Shown: positions 1 to 7,621 of the stretch, piece by piece
Position numbering within the stretch: the first letter of the stretch is position 1
Layout: every line of letters starts with the position of its first letter
Assembly: GCA_002314605.1 (NCBI GenBank)
Contig: DCGO01000066.1
Location: forward strand, 1 to 16,726
DNA length: 16,726 nt
Direction: 5' to 3'
Origin: Lentisphaeria bacterium UBA1776
GTDB taxonomy: Bacteria > Verrucomicrobiota > Lentisphaeria > Victivallales > Victivallaceae
Notes under the pieces: model-generated
What the model saw: only the letters and a program-made list of their open reading frames with translations
What the model was told of the DNA's origin: nothing
Databases searched by the model: none
Translations under genes and position numbers: made by a program

Positions 1-22
1 CTCTCCCCTGCGCGGATTCGGA

Positions 23-2350
23 TCAATAATCGGAATATGGCCCATTTGTTTTGAAGCTTCCTTTGCCGTCAATTTTTTCCACCCGGGCCTTGTCCGCCAG
101 CGACACATTGCCCTCCACCCGTCCGTCGTCAAGGGGATTGGCAACACGTTTCTCCAGATCGCGGAACATCTGTTTCAGGTCCAGCGTTCCGCAGATCCCG
201 AACCAGACCGCCGTAATGAGCGCCATGATCCCCGGAACGATCAGGAATACGATGAGAAAATACCATCCCCAGCGGGAGACCGGCCACGGATCAATGAGAT
301 TCCAGATCACCACCACCAGGAATGCACAGAAGAAACGGTAGCCGAACTGATAGACGAAATAGCACCACGCAAGGACCCGGTCCCAGAAGGTGTATTCCGG
401 GGTGATCCCGATAAAGCGTTTGTAGAGGTTCGTTTTGCTCCAGACGCCGGCTTTCGCCGTTTCCGTTTCCGCATATTTCCCCCGGTGCAGCATCCGGTCG
501 AGATTGTAGGGCTTTCTGCAGGTGAGACAGGAGACTCCCACATACAGAGCGAAAGTGATGATCTCCGTCAGGAAGAACCATTCGTAGCTGTTGACAGGAC
601 ACTTGACCGGATTCATCCGCCATTTGATGATGGGTTCAAAGGGTCCGGAAAGTGTCGCAAGAGCATTTCCAACGGCCCCTGTCAGCTGACGGGCGTCCAG
701 CCACGGATAGACATAGTCCGCCCAATTTCGCTGAATCAGCACTCCCAGAATGGCCAGCGCAACACCGGTCAGCAGGCTTGCCCATGCGCCTTTGGCGGTG
801 CCGAATCTGCTGTAGAGGCCGAAGATCAGCAGCGGACCGCATCCCCCGAGCCACATGGTGGTCACCAGCTGAACGTACATGCTGATGTAATCCAGCTGCG
901 CCATATAGCTTGAACCAATGAAAAAGAAAATACCGATGCCGATGGCCACACAGCGGATCAGCCACATGTGCTGACGCGGTGTGATCTCTTTTTTGATGAA
1001 GGGAAGGACCACATCCTGACTGATGGTCACCGCCGAGCTGAAGATCCGGGTGTCGTCGGTGGAAATCATGGCCAGGATCATCAGGAGACAGAAAAGCCCC
1101 AAAAGTCCCGGCGGCAGCAGATTTCTCAGCGCAGAAGAGAGCATCTGCTGCTGGTACAGTGTCCGGAATTTCTGGAACATGAGATTGCCCTGGGCCGCAT
1201 CTTTCATGGCAAGCCCCTTGCGGATATACTCGAGGTAATGGGTGTCCACGTTCTTTTTGGCGGCCAGGGGCCTGTCGGTTTGCGGATGGAAGGTCCATAC
1301 GGGCATTTTCTGAATGTCATTTTCCACCCGTTTCAGGATCTGGGGGTCCGGGATCACATCCCGGGCAATGCGGGAAGAAAGTTCCACCCGGACCTTGTGG
1401 GCCTCGCCCGCATAGCGGAAATGATTCATGAAGGCCAGAAGGGAAATGGCCAGAAGAACATAAAACACGGACCCGATGGCGGCCCGCCACGATCCCAGAA
1501 GGCCCGCCATTTTCTGTTCATGGGGGGTTCTTGCTGCGGAACCGCCGCCGCCGGAACCGGCCCAGCTGAGGCGGTGGACAAAGATGGAGAAGATGCCGAC
1601 AATGAGGAAGAAGTAGTTGAAATCCCGGAGATTGTAGATCTCATAGGGATTGAGGAAACTCTCTCCTGCAACCCGGCTGGAGAGGACCGGCAAAATCTCT
1701 TCCGACCACGAAAATTTGTACAGGATGAAGACGATGAAAAGCACCATCAGGGGGTAGCAGATGAATCCCTGAACAGTATCGGTGACGATGATCGCCAGAG
1801 ATCCTCCGAGACAGATGATGGAGATGGCGGCGATCAGCACCACGATCATGATGCAGTGAAAGGAACTGAACCCGAATCCGAACAAAGTGAACGTGTCGGG
1901 CACGTCCAGAAAATAGATGAAGAAACGGGCGGCCAGCGCCGGCATGATCATATTGGCGAGGATCTCGGAAAAACTCCGCAGGGCCGCAGCGAAGATCCGG
2001 AATTTCCGGCTGTAGCGGATTTCCAGAAACTGCCCGATGCTCTGGGCTTTGGTCTCCCGGTAGCGGTAGGTGCAGTACCCGTACAGACCGATCAATACGG
2101 TAATGGGGATCGTGACCGCATTCCAGAAACTCAGGGCGAATCCGGTTTTGCAGTGGATCTCCGCGTAGGAGAGAAGTCCGATTACGGAAAGGGCATTGAC
2201 GATGCTGCCGACGGAGATCACATATCTGCCGCAGACCCGGCCGGCGGTCAGAAAAGCGCTGACGTCCTTCAGATACCGCCGGGAGTAAAAACCCATCCCG
2301 AAAACCAGCAGCAGGGGAAGAACCACGATCAGCCAGTCATACCACTTCAT
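23..2350 (-). CDS. Sodium:solute symporter (SSS/SLC5-like) family transporter, second paralog
   Basis: Probable sodium-coupled importer of a sugar, uronate or similar small solute in the inner membrane. The 775-aa protein has about 14 hydrophobic segments. A motif beginning STDD near residues 430-446, ending in TISQD, fits the SSS helix that carries the second sodium site. A hydrophilic insertion of about 100 residues (310-410) and a long charged C-terminal tail (from about 725) make it larger than ordinary 450-550-aa SSS proteins. I chose the ATG at 2350 over an in-frame GTG at 2380: it has GAGG 5 nt upstream, and its N-terminus aligns residue for residue with the neighbouring paralog (65 of the first 100 residues identical by hand count). 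It lies 221 nt downstream of that paralog, behind its own promoter and a probable terminator. The family is secure; the substrate is unknown. Confidence 0.93.
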   Translation of the reverse strand: MKWYDWLIVVLPLLLVFGMGFYSRRYLKDVSAFLTAGRVCGRYVISVGSIVNALSVIGLLSYAEIHCKTGFALSFWNAVTIPITVLIGLYGYCTYRYRETKAQSIGQFLEIRYSRKFRIFAAALRSFSEILANMIMPALAARFFIYFLDVPDTFTLFGFGFSSFHCIMIVVLIAAISIICLGGSLAIIVTDTVQGFICYPLMVLFIVFILYKFSWSEEILPVLSSRVAGESFLNPYEIYNLRDFNYFFLIVGIFSIFVHRLSWAGSGGGGSAARTPHEQKMAGLLGSWRAAIGSVFYVLLAISLLAFMNHFRYAGEAHKVRVELSSRIARDVIPDPQILKRVENDIQKMPVWTFHPQTDRPLAAKKNVDTHYLEYIRKGLAMKDAAQGNLMFQKFRTLYQQQMLSSALRNLLPPGLLGLFCLLMILAMISTDDTRIFSSAVTISQDVVLPFIKKEITPRQHMWLIRCVAIGIGIFFFIGSSYMAQLDYISMYVQLVTTMWLGGCGPLLIFGLYSRFGTAKGAWASLLTGVALAILGVLIQRNWADYVYPWLDARQLTGAVGNALATLSGPFEPIIKWRMNPVKCPVNSYEWFFLTEIITFALYVGVSCLTCRKPYNLDRMLHRGKYAETETAKAGVWSKTNLYKRFIGITPEYTFWDRVLAWCYFVYQFGYRFFCAFLVVVIWNLIDPWPVSRWGWYFLIVFLIVPGIMALITAVWFGICGTLDLKQMFRDLEKRVANPLDDGRVEGNVSLADKARVEKIDGKGSFKTNGPYSDY

Positions 2351-2355
2351 CTTTT

Positions 2356-2360
2356 CCTCA
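2356..2360 (-). promoter_or_regulatory. Ribosome binding site deciding the start of the second symporter
   Basis: TGAGG lies 5 nt before the ATG at 2350. The upstream in-frame GTG at 2380 has no comparable site and would add ten hydrophilic residues absent from the paralog. Confidence 0.6.
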
Positions 2361-2454
2361 CGGCATCGGTTGTTTTCCACAGGGGGCGGCCCCGCCAGCC
2401 TTCAAAAAAGCATCGGGCTGCTGCTCCGGACCGTTCCCGGCAATCATTATGATT

Positions 2455-2470
2455 TGTAACCTAGTTTACA
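2455..2470 (-). promoter_or_regulatory. Operator-like palindrome at the predicted transcription start
   Basis: On the minus strand this reads TGTAAACTAGGTTACA, an imperfect 16-bp palindrome (TGTAA-n-CTAG-n-TTACA, one mismatched pair). It starts 7 bp downstream of the -10 hexamer, so a repressor bound there would cover the transcription start. The size and symmetry fit a dimeric helix-turn-helix regulator, but no regulator gene is in the window and I see no second copy. Confidence 0.5.
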
Positions 2471-2476
2471 GCTGGT

Positions 2477-2504
2477 AATATAACACTCCTTTTTTCAAAT
2501 GCAA
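2477..2504 (-). promoter_or_regulatory. Sigma-70-type promoter for the second symporter
   Basis: Minus strand: -35-like TTGCAT (2499-2504), a 16-bp spacer, then -10 TATATT (2477-2482) preceded by TGT, giving an extended -10 (TGnTATATT). This is the most AT-rich stretch of the intergenic region, which otherwise matches the GC-rich background. The predicted start near 2470 gives a 5' leader of about 120 nt before the ATG at 2350. The -35 match is partial. Confidence 0.55.
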
Positions 2505-2515
2505 GGGTCCCATCT

Positions 2516-2561
2516 TGACCATTCACTGAAATTTCATGACATCCGGACAATGCCATGGTCA
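2516..2561. repeat. Inverted repeat with a nested palindrome between the two symporter genes
   Basis: Arms TGACCAT (2516-2522) and ATGGTCA (2555-2561) are perfect 7-bp inverted repeats flanking 32 bp. That spacer holds a perfect 10-bp palindrome, TGAAATTTCA, at 2527-2536. The element lies just upstream of the -35 hexamer, where an activator or repressor might bind. It could also be chance symmetry; no function is shown. Confidence 0.35.
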
Positions 2562-2597
2562 AAAAATCCGGTCAGTTCTGGAGCTTCTCCGACTGAC
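2561..2597 (-). terminator. Probable intrinsic terminator at the end of the first symporter gene
   Basis: On the minus strand GTCAGT (2592-2597) pairs with ACTGAC (2571-2576). Inside, GGAG (2587-2590) pairs with CTCC (2580-2583) around a 3-nt loop. After CGGA there is a run of six T (2561-2566). The stop codon of the first symporter (2572-2574) lies in the descending arm. The stem is short and the 4-nt gap before the T run is not ideal, so termination may be partial. Confidence 0.42.
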
Positions 2598-4890
2598 GGC
2601 GCGTCTCCAGTTCCGCAAACCTGGCCCGGTCCGCAATGGACATATTGCCCTCCACGCGCCCGTTGTCAAGCTCGTTGGCCTCCCGGAGCCGCAGATCCCG
2701 GAACATGGCTTTCAGGTCAATGGCGCCGCAGATCCCGAACCAGACCGCCGTAATGGCCACCATGATCCCGGGGATGACCAGAAAGGTGATGAGAAAATAA
2801 TATCCCCACAACGCCAGCGGCCACGGGTCGAAGAGGTTCCAGATCACAACCAGCAAAAAGGTGATGCCGAAGCGATAGACGATGGAATAATAGAAGTAGC
2901 ACCATGCGATCACCCGGTCCCAGAAAGTGTATTCCGGCGTAATGCCGATGAGTTTCCGGTAGAGGTTGTCCCAGTTCCACACACTCTTGATCTCCCGCAC
3001 CCCGTCAATGGCGTACTCGCCCCGGTGGAGCATCCGGTCCAGGTTGAACCGCTCTTTGGAACTGCAAAGCGAAACAACGATGTACAATATCAGGGTGGTG
3101 AGCTGGGTGATGAGGCTCCACTCGTAACTGTTCACCGGACACTTGACGGCGTTCATGTGCCAGACAACCAGAGGATTCAAAGGCTGGGACACGGTTTCCA
3201 GAAAGGTCCCCACCGTGGTCACCAGATCGTGCTGCTGCAGCCAGGGATAGATGAAATTCGCCCAGTTCCGCTGGACCAGGGTGCCCCCCAGCGCCATGAA
3301 CATGCCGGTTAGAAGACTGGTCCACGCCCCGTACACATTGCCGAAGCGGCTGTAAAGTCCGAAGAGCATCACCGGGCCGCAGCCGCCGATCCACATGGTG
3401 CCGATCAGCGTAGTGTAGAGCTGAATGTAATCCAGCTGGGACATATAGCTGGAGCCGATGAAAAAGAAGACCCCGATCCCCACCGCCACCATCCGCAGGA
3501 TACATAGATGCTGTTTCGGGGTCAGATCCTTTTTGCAGAAGGGCAGGATCACGTCCTGACTGATGGTCACCGTGGCGCTGAAGATCCGGCTGTCGTCGGT
3601 GGAGACCATGGCCAGGATCATCAGGAGGCAGAAGAGTCCCAGAAGCCCCCGGGGAATCATACTCCGGAAGGCCACCGGCAGCATCTGCTGGTGATAAAGG
3701 GTGCGGAACTGCTGGAAGAGGGAATTGCCCTTCGCCTGACCGGCGCTCCGGAGATCCTGGTGGACGCCGGCCAGATACCGGGTGTCCACATTCGCCTTGT
3801 CGCTCATGGGACCTTCCACTGACTTGCGCATTTTGTCAACGGACCACGACCGGATGCCGGAACGCACCTGCGCATTCAGCGCGGGATCCTTGATGATATC
3901 GTTGGCCACCTGGGTCGAAAGTTTCTGCCGGATGTCGTGGGCCGGTTTGGCGAAATCGGCGTGATTCATATAGACCAGAAGTGCCAGACCGATCACCAGA
4001 TAGAAGACCGTGCCCACCGACCCCTTCCAGGCGCCTAGGAGACCGGCCATTTTCTGTTCGTGGGGGCTTTTGGCGGCGCTGGAACTGCCGCCGCCGCCGA
4101 TCCAGCTGGCGCGGTGCAGGAAGAGATTCAGGATCGCCACAAAAAGCATGAAATAGTTGAAATCCCGGAGCTTGGAAATGTCGTAGGGGCTCAAGAAACT
4201 CTCCCCCGCCACCCGGTTGGAAAGCATCGGCAGGACCTCCGTCCCCCATGAAAATTTGACCAATACAAAGATGATGAAAAACACCATGAGCGGGAAACAG
4301 ATGAATCCCTGGATCGTATCGGTCACGATCAGCCCCAGAGAACCGCTGATGAAGATAATGGAGATCGCCGCCGTCAGCATGCAGAACATCAGCACATGGA
4401 AACTCGACAATTCCATCCCGAGAAAGGTGAAATATTTCGGGATCCCCAGCAGATAGATGAAAAACCTCGCCGCCAGTGCCGGCATGATCATATTGACCAG
4501 CATTTCCGTAAGACTCCGGAGCGTGGCGGCAAAAACCCGCATTTTCCGGCTGTAGCGGATCTCGATGAATTCTCCCAGACTCTGGGACCTGGTCTCCCGG
4601 TACCGGTAGGAGCAGTACCCGTACAGCCCCAGCATGACGCTGATCGGCATCAGGATCGTGTTCCAGAATGCCAGCGCATAGCCGGTCCGGTAATGGACCT
4701 CCACATAAGAGAGCAGTGTCAGAATGGAGACCCCGTTGGCGATGTCGGCCACAGAAATTACATATCTGCCGCAGACCCGCCCGGCGGACAGGAAACTTGT
4801 CACGTCCTTGAGATAACGCCGGGTCCGCAGCCCCATATAAAACACCAGACATACCGGTATCACCACGATCAGAACATCAAACCAGCCCAC
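2572..4890 (-). CDS. Sodium:solute symporter (SSS/SLC5-like) family transporter, first paralog
   Basis: Probable sodium-coupled solute importer at the end of the glycan operon. The 772-aa protein has about 14 hydrophobic segments, a glycine/serine-rich stretch near 264-272 followed by SPHEQK, a hydrophilic insertion at about 310-410, and a motif starting STDD at 430-433 and ending TISQD, as in the SSS sodium-site helix. It aligns with the downstream paralog without a gap from residue 1 to about 625, then with a single-residue indel; the tail pattern RVEGN-x-S-x-AD is shared. The start is a GTG, supported by AAGGAG six nt upstream and by the paralog alignment. It follows the ceramidase-like gene by 37 nt. 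Tight spacing to enzyme genes suggests it imports products made by the cluster (inference); no substrate can be named. Confidence 0.93.
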   Translation of the reverse strand: MGWFDVLIVVIPVCLVFYMGLRTRRYLKDVTSFLSAGRVCGRYVISVADIANGVSILTLLSYVEVHYRTGYALAFWNTILMPISVMLGLYGYCSYRYRETRSQSLGEFIEIRYSRKMRVFAATLRSLTEMLVNMIMPALAARFFIYLLGIPKYFTFLGMELSSFHVLMFCMLTAAISIIFISGSLGLIVTDTIQGFICFPLMVFFIIFVLVKFSWGTEVLPMLSNRVAGESFLSPYDISKLRDFNYFMLFVAILNLFLHRASWIGGGGSSSAAKSPHEQKMAGLLGAWKGSVGTVFYLVIGLALLVYMNHADFAKPAHDIRQKLSTQVANDIIKDPALNAQVRSGIRSWSVDKMRKSVEGPMSDKANVDTRYLAGVHQDLRSAGQAKGNSLFQQFRTLYHQQMLPVAFRSMIPRGLLGLFCLLMILAMVSTDDSRIFSATVTISQDVILPFCKKDLTPKQHLCILRMVAVGIGVFFFIGSSYMSQLDYIQLYTTLIGTMWIGGCGPVMLFGLYSRFGNVYGAWTSLLTGMFMALGGTLVQRNWANFIYPWLQQHDLVTTVGTFLETVSQPLNPLVVWHMNAVKCPVNSYEWSLITQLTTLILYIVVSLCSSKERFNLDRMLHRGEYAIDGVREIKSVWNWDNLYRKLIGITPEYTFWDRVIAWCYFYYSIVYRFGITFLLVVIWNLFDPWPLALWGYYFLITFLVIPGIMVAITAVWFGICGAIDLKAMFRDLRLREANELDNGRVEGNMSIADRARFAELETRRQSEKLQN

Positions 4891-4896
4891 TTGCTT

Positions 4897-4902
4897 CTCC
4901 TT
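4897..4902 (-). promoter_or_regulatory. Strong ribosome binding site for the GTG-started first symporter
   Basis: AAGGAG on the minus strand, six nt before the GTG at 4890, in an A-rich intergenic stretch. It supports GTG as the true start. Confidence 0.7.
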
Positions 4903-4927
4903 TTTTTCAGTTTATTTCAAAAAATTC

Positions 4928-6226
4928 TCATCGGTTCGGTAAAATATTCACCAGGGAATCGGAACAGTTATCCGGATAAGCCTCCCCCTCCGACGGATAA
5001 AGGGATTCCCGCAGTTCAAACATGGCGTCCGAGGCAGCCTGCACCAGTTTCAGCCCCCCCCGGGCCGTAAAACGCTGGCTGGATGCCTCGTATCCGCCGG
5101 CCACCAGAAAATTCGCCGGGCCCATGTAGGAAAAATAGGCGGTGGCATTGTAGGCGATGAAGGTCCTCCGGAAGGGACTGTGCCACTTGATCTCCTGCCC
5201 CAGTTCCGCACAGAGTTCCCCGGGGACCCCGGCAAAGCAGACGTCCCCGAAGGACAGCAGCTGGATTTCCAGCTCCGCATCGTCCCTCCCCAGATATTCC
5301 TCCGGAAGGCGTTTGGGGTTGTTGCGGTATTTTGTCCGCAGGGGAACGGTGAATTTCCGGATGGCGGAGCCGACTTTGGCGGACGGCATGAGATAACGGA
5401 GGGGATTCCGCCGGGCCTCCATCATCCCGAACATGGCGGATTTGCCCAGCCGGATCCCCATGCTCCGGGAGGCTTCGTCCCCCAGCTCGTCCTCACGGGG
5501 GATCATATCCCCTGCGGCACCGGAAACAAACATGCAGGCGGCACCGGTATTGGACTCCACGTAGTTCCGGAAGGCGCCCGGGTAATCCGCCGAGATGCGC
5601 AGTCCGCCCAGGCCGGGACAGTGGGCCGCCAGCGGGTGCGCCGCATAGTTGCCGATAAGGTAAAGGGGCAGACGCTTTTCCGGGTCGTAAAACATCAGCA
5701 GCCCCAGTTCCTTGTCGGCAAAACCGTCCGCCATGGGAAGGACCTCCCGCCGGTGGGGGGTAAAGGTGGCGTGATTGTCTCCTGACACGTATCTCCGGTT
5801 CCGGTTTTCATCCCGCTGACAAGAGAAAAAGGAGACTTCGCACTCGCGGAAATCCGTAAGTCCCCGGGTCGCGGCCAGCAGTTTTTCTTTCAAAGCGGCC
5901 AGATAAGTCCGGTGCAGTTCCTCCGGACGGGAGGCGTGGCTCCGGGTCTGGGGCCCCTCGTGGGTATGGGTGCAGCTCAGCATCACCGCCGACTCCGGCG
6001 TGTTCAGGATCGCCGAACAACTCTTCCGGATATCGCGGATGAACCAGCCGTCCAGACCGATCAGGTCCAAGCTGATCAGGAGGACCCTGTTTTCGCCGTC
6101 ATCGGCGCACAGCCCGGTGGCAAAAAGGTCATCCATCTTCATGACGGAAACATCATCCGGCCCGTAGCCGGCAAGTCTGGCACCGATCTCGGGAGAAATC
6201 TCCACTTTGAACCACGCGATTTTCAT
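4928..6226 (-). CDS. Neutral/alkaline ceramidase-like zinc hydrolase (N-terminal domain type)
   Basis: Resembles the N-terminal catalytic domain of neutral/alkaline non-lysosomal ceramidases, zinc amidases that split N-acyl bonds. Visible family features are HTH within CTHTHEGP (residues 87-89) and His197 in NYAAHPLA, likely zinc ligands; SADYPG (212-217); GAAGD (236-240); and a conserved Tyr-Glu near 379-380. At 432 aa it is much shorter than true ceramidases (about 650 aa or more) and appears to lack their C-terminal domain. There is no signal peptide, so it is probably cytoplasmic. I chose the ATG at 6226, with GGAG seven nt upstream, over a TTG two codons earlier. Its position between a GH28 gene and a transporter suggests it acts on a glycan-derived amide or ester rather than on membrane ceramide (inference). 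Family is confident, substrate unknown. Confidence 0.85.
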   Translation of the reverse strand: MKIAWFKVEISPEIGARLAGYGPDDVSVMKMDDLFATGLCADDGENRVLLISLDLIGLDGWFIRDIRKSCSAILNTPESAVMLSCTHTHEGPQTRSHASRPEELHRTYLAALKEKLLAATRGLTDFRECEVSFFSCQRDENRNRRYVSGDNHATFTPHRREVLPMADGFADKELGLLMFYDPEKRLPLYLIGNYAAHPLAAHCPGLGGLRISADYPGAFRNYVESNTGAACMFVSGAAGDMIPREDELGDEASRSMGIRLGKSAMFGMMEARRNPLRYLMPSAKVGSAIRKFTVPLRTKYRNNPKRLPEEYLGRDDAELEIQLLSFGDVCFAGVPGELCAELGQEIKWHSPFRRTFIAYNATAYFSYMGPANFLVAGGYEASSQRFTARGGLKLVQAASDAMFELRESLYPSEGEAYPDNCSDSLVNILPNR

Positions 6227-6245
6227 AACCAATCTCCAAATTTTC

Positions 6246-6277
6246 TGACAGGAAAGCCGTCTGCTCCTGTCCTGTCA
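6246..6277. repeat. Intergenic inverted repeat before the ceramidase-like gene
   Basis: TGACAGGA (6246-6253) and TCCTGTCA (6270-6277) form a perfect 8-bp inverted repeat around a 16-nt loop in the 57-nt gap between the GH28-like and ceramidase-like genes. No T run follows on the minus strand, so a simple terminator is unlikely. It could act as an mRNA-stability hairpin or a protein-binding site; the function is not shown. Confidence 0.4.
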
Positions 6278-6283
6278 ACATTT

Positions 6284-7621
6284 TCAGTCCGCCAGCATCT
6301 CCAGGAACCGTGTCCCGCGACAGCGGTGGGTCAGCACAGCGGGGCGGAGCTCCGGATTTTTCACCTGAAACCGGACATGTTCCAGCACCAGATCTTCCAC
6401 ATCCCGGCAGAAAATGCCGTAGGCGGGAAGCATCCGCCCGAAGATCTCCCAGGAGGGATACCCGGCCGTCTTCTCCTCCACCTGGCGCGTCAGAAGAGCC
6501 TCATCGGAAGAACCTTCAAACTCAAAAGAACAGTTTTCCAGCCGGACCTCCCGGACGGGATTGCCCTGATACCCGGCAATGTAGCACCCTTGAGAAGAGG
6601 CGTTCCGGGCGGAGACATTGCGGATGACGATATTCCGGGCAAAACCCGGCGGCATGGTCTGACTCTCCGGCCCGCAGACGCCCCTCCCCCGGTAGCCCAG
6701 GCGGATGAAAAGGGGCACCAGCACTCCGTCCATGGTGATATTCTCGACACAGATATTTTCCATGCAGGCTCCATCGACTGCCCCCAGGGCGATCCCGGCG
6801 GCGCCGCGATAGTCGCACCCCTGGGTCATCCCGTCCACCTCCTGACAGCCGGAGGCCGTCATGATGACATTGGCGAAACGGATATTCCGGAAGCCGCCGT
6901 TGGATTCGGTGCCGAACTTCAGGTGATTGCAGTGGGAACTGGTGATGCAGTCTGTCACCAGCACATTTTCGCAGGGGGCGTCGCAGCCGGATTTGAGGCA
7001 GATGGCATCGTCGTGGGAATCCACCCGGCAGCCGGAAACGATCACATCACTACAGGAATCGATGTCGATCCCGTCGTTGTTGGTCCCCATGTGGTTCCAG
7101 ACCTTCAGATTTTTCAGCACAAGCGAACTGCACTTGATATAGTGCTGCATCCAGAACCCGGCGTTCCGCAGCGCAAGGCCCTCCACCGTGACATTCCGGC
7201 AGCGCCCGAACCAGATATTCCGCGGCCGGGCCCGGCGGGTGCCGCAATCCTTGAATTTCGCCCCCTGCCCGTCGATGGTCCCCTCCCCGCAGAGGCGGAT
7301 ATCCTCCATTCCATCTGCAAAAAAGACCGCCCGGACCCCTTCCTGCCCCTCATGGAACGGCACCGGAGCCGGATCGTGCAGGGGATAATCGGCAAGGCTG
7401 GTGCTCCCCAGAATGGTACAGCCGTTCTCCAGCTCGATGGTGAGGCTGCTGCAGAGTTCCAGCCCGCCGCAAAGATAAGTCCCGGCGGGGAAAACAATAT
7501 GCCCGCCCCCTTCGGAACGGCACTTGTCGATCAACTTCCGGATGGCCGCCGTCTGAAGCGCCTTTCCGTTATCCGGCTTAATGCCGAAATCAGTGACGTT
7601 GTACATCTTCACAAACTCCAT
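6284..7621 (-). CDS. GH28-like glycosidase, stand-alone, no signal peptide
   Basis: Right-handed parallel beta-helix protein of glycoside hydrolase family 28 (polygalacturonases, rhamnogalacturonan-active enzymes). It begins with a pectinase-type fold (YNVTDFG, GGGHIVFPAGTY at about 38-49). The catalytic-site region shows NND at 181-183 in place of the usual NTD, followed by GIDID, and an Asp pair at 204-205 in SHDDAICLKSG. The usual GHG and RIK motifs are not present in canonical form; SSHCNHLKFGTES (228-240) takes the first place. With no signal peptide it probably acts on imported oligosaccharides. The start is uncertain: ATG 7621 shares one base with the upstream stop (TAATG), but ATG 7606 (MYNVTDFG) has GGAG nine nt upstream and fits family N-termini better. 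The motif YIAG-x-x-GNP near 347-355 recurs in the GH28 half of the fusion gene upstream. Confidence 0.88.
   Translation of the reverse strand: MEFVKMYNVTDFGIKPDNGKALQTAAIRKLIDKCRSEGGGHIVFPAGTYLCGGLELCSSLTIELENGCTILGSTSLADYPLHDPAPVPFHEGQEGVRAVFFADGMEDIRLCGEGTIDGQGAKFKDCGTRRARPRNIWFGRCRNVTVEGLALRNAGFWMQHYIKCSSLVLKNLKVWNHMGTNNDGIDIDSCSDVIVSGCRVDSHDDAICLKSGCDAPCENVLVTDCITSSHCNHLKFGTESNGGFRNIRFANVIMTASGCQEVDGMTQGCDYRGAAGIALGAVDGACMENICVENITMDGVLVPLFIRLGYRGRGVCGPESQTMPPGFARNIVIRNVSARNASSQGCYIAGYQGNPVREVRLENCSFEFEGSSDEALLTRQVEEKTAGYPSWEIFGRMLPAYGIFCRDVEDLVLEHVRFQVKNPELRPAVLTHRCRGTRFLEMLAD

Noticed and set aside
2351..2380. GTG start at 2380 for the second symporter
   Set aside because: It adds ten polar residues missing from the paralog and lacks a good ribosome binding site; the ATG at 2350 fits both criteria.
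968..2452. Long plus-strand open frame (494 codons) opposite the second symporter
   Set aside because: It lies antisense to a clear membrane transporter, its translation is rich in Asp, Gly, His, Gln and Pro with no recognisable domain, and it arises from the GC-rich codon pattern of the real gene.
4891..4927. Promoter between the ceramidase-like gene and the first symporter
   Set aside because: The gap is AT-rich but only 37 nt long, and no -35/-10 pair with acceptable spacing is present.
6246..6283. TTGACA near 6273-6278 on the minus strand as a promoter -35 for the ceramidase-like gene
   Set aside because: The hexamer is a perfect -35 match, but the sequence 17 bp downstream reads TTTCCT and no -10 candidate occurs at usable spacing.
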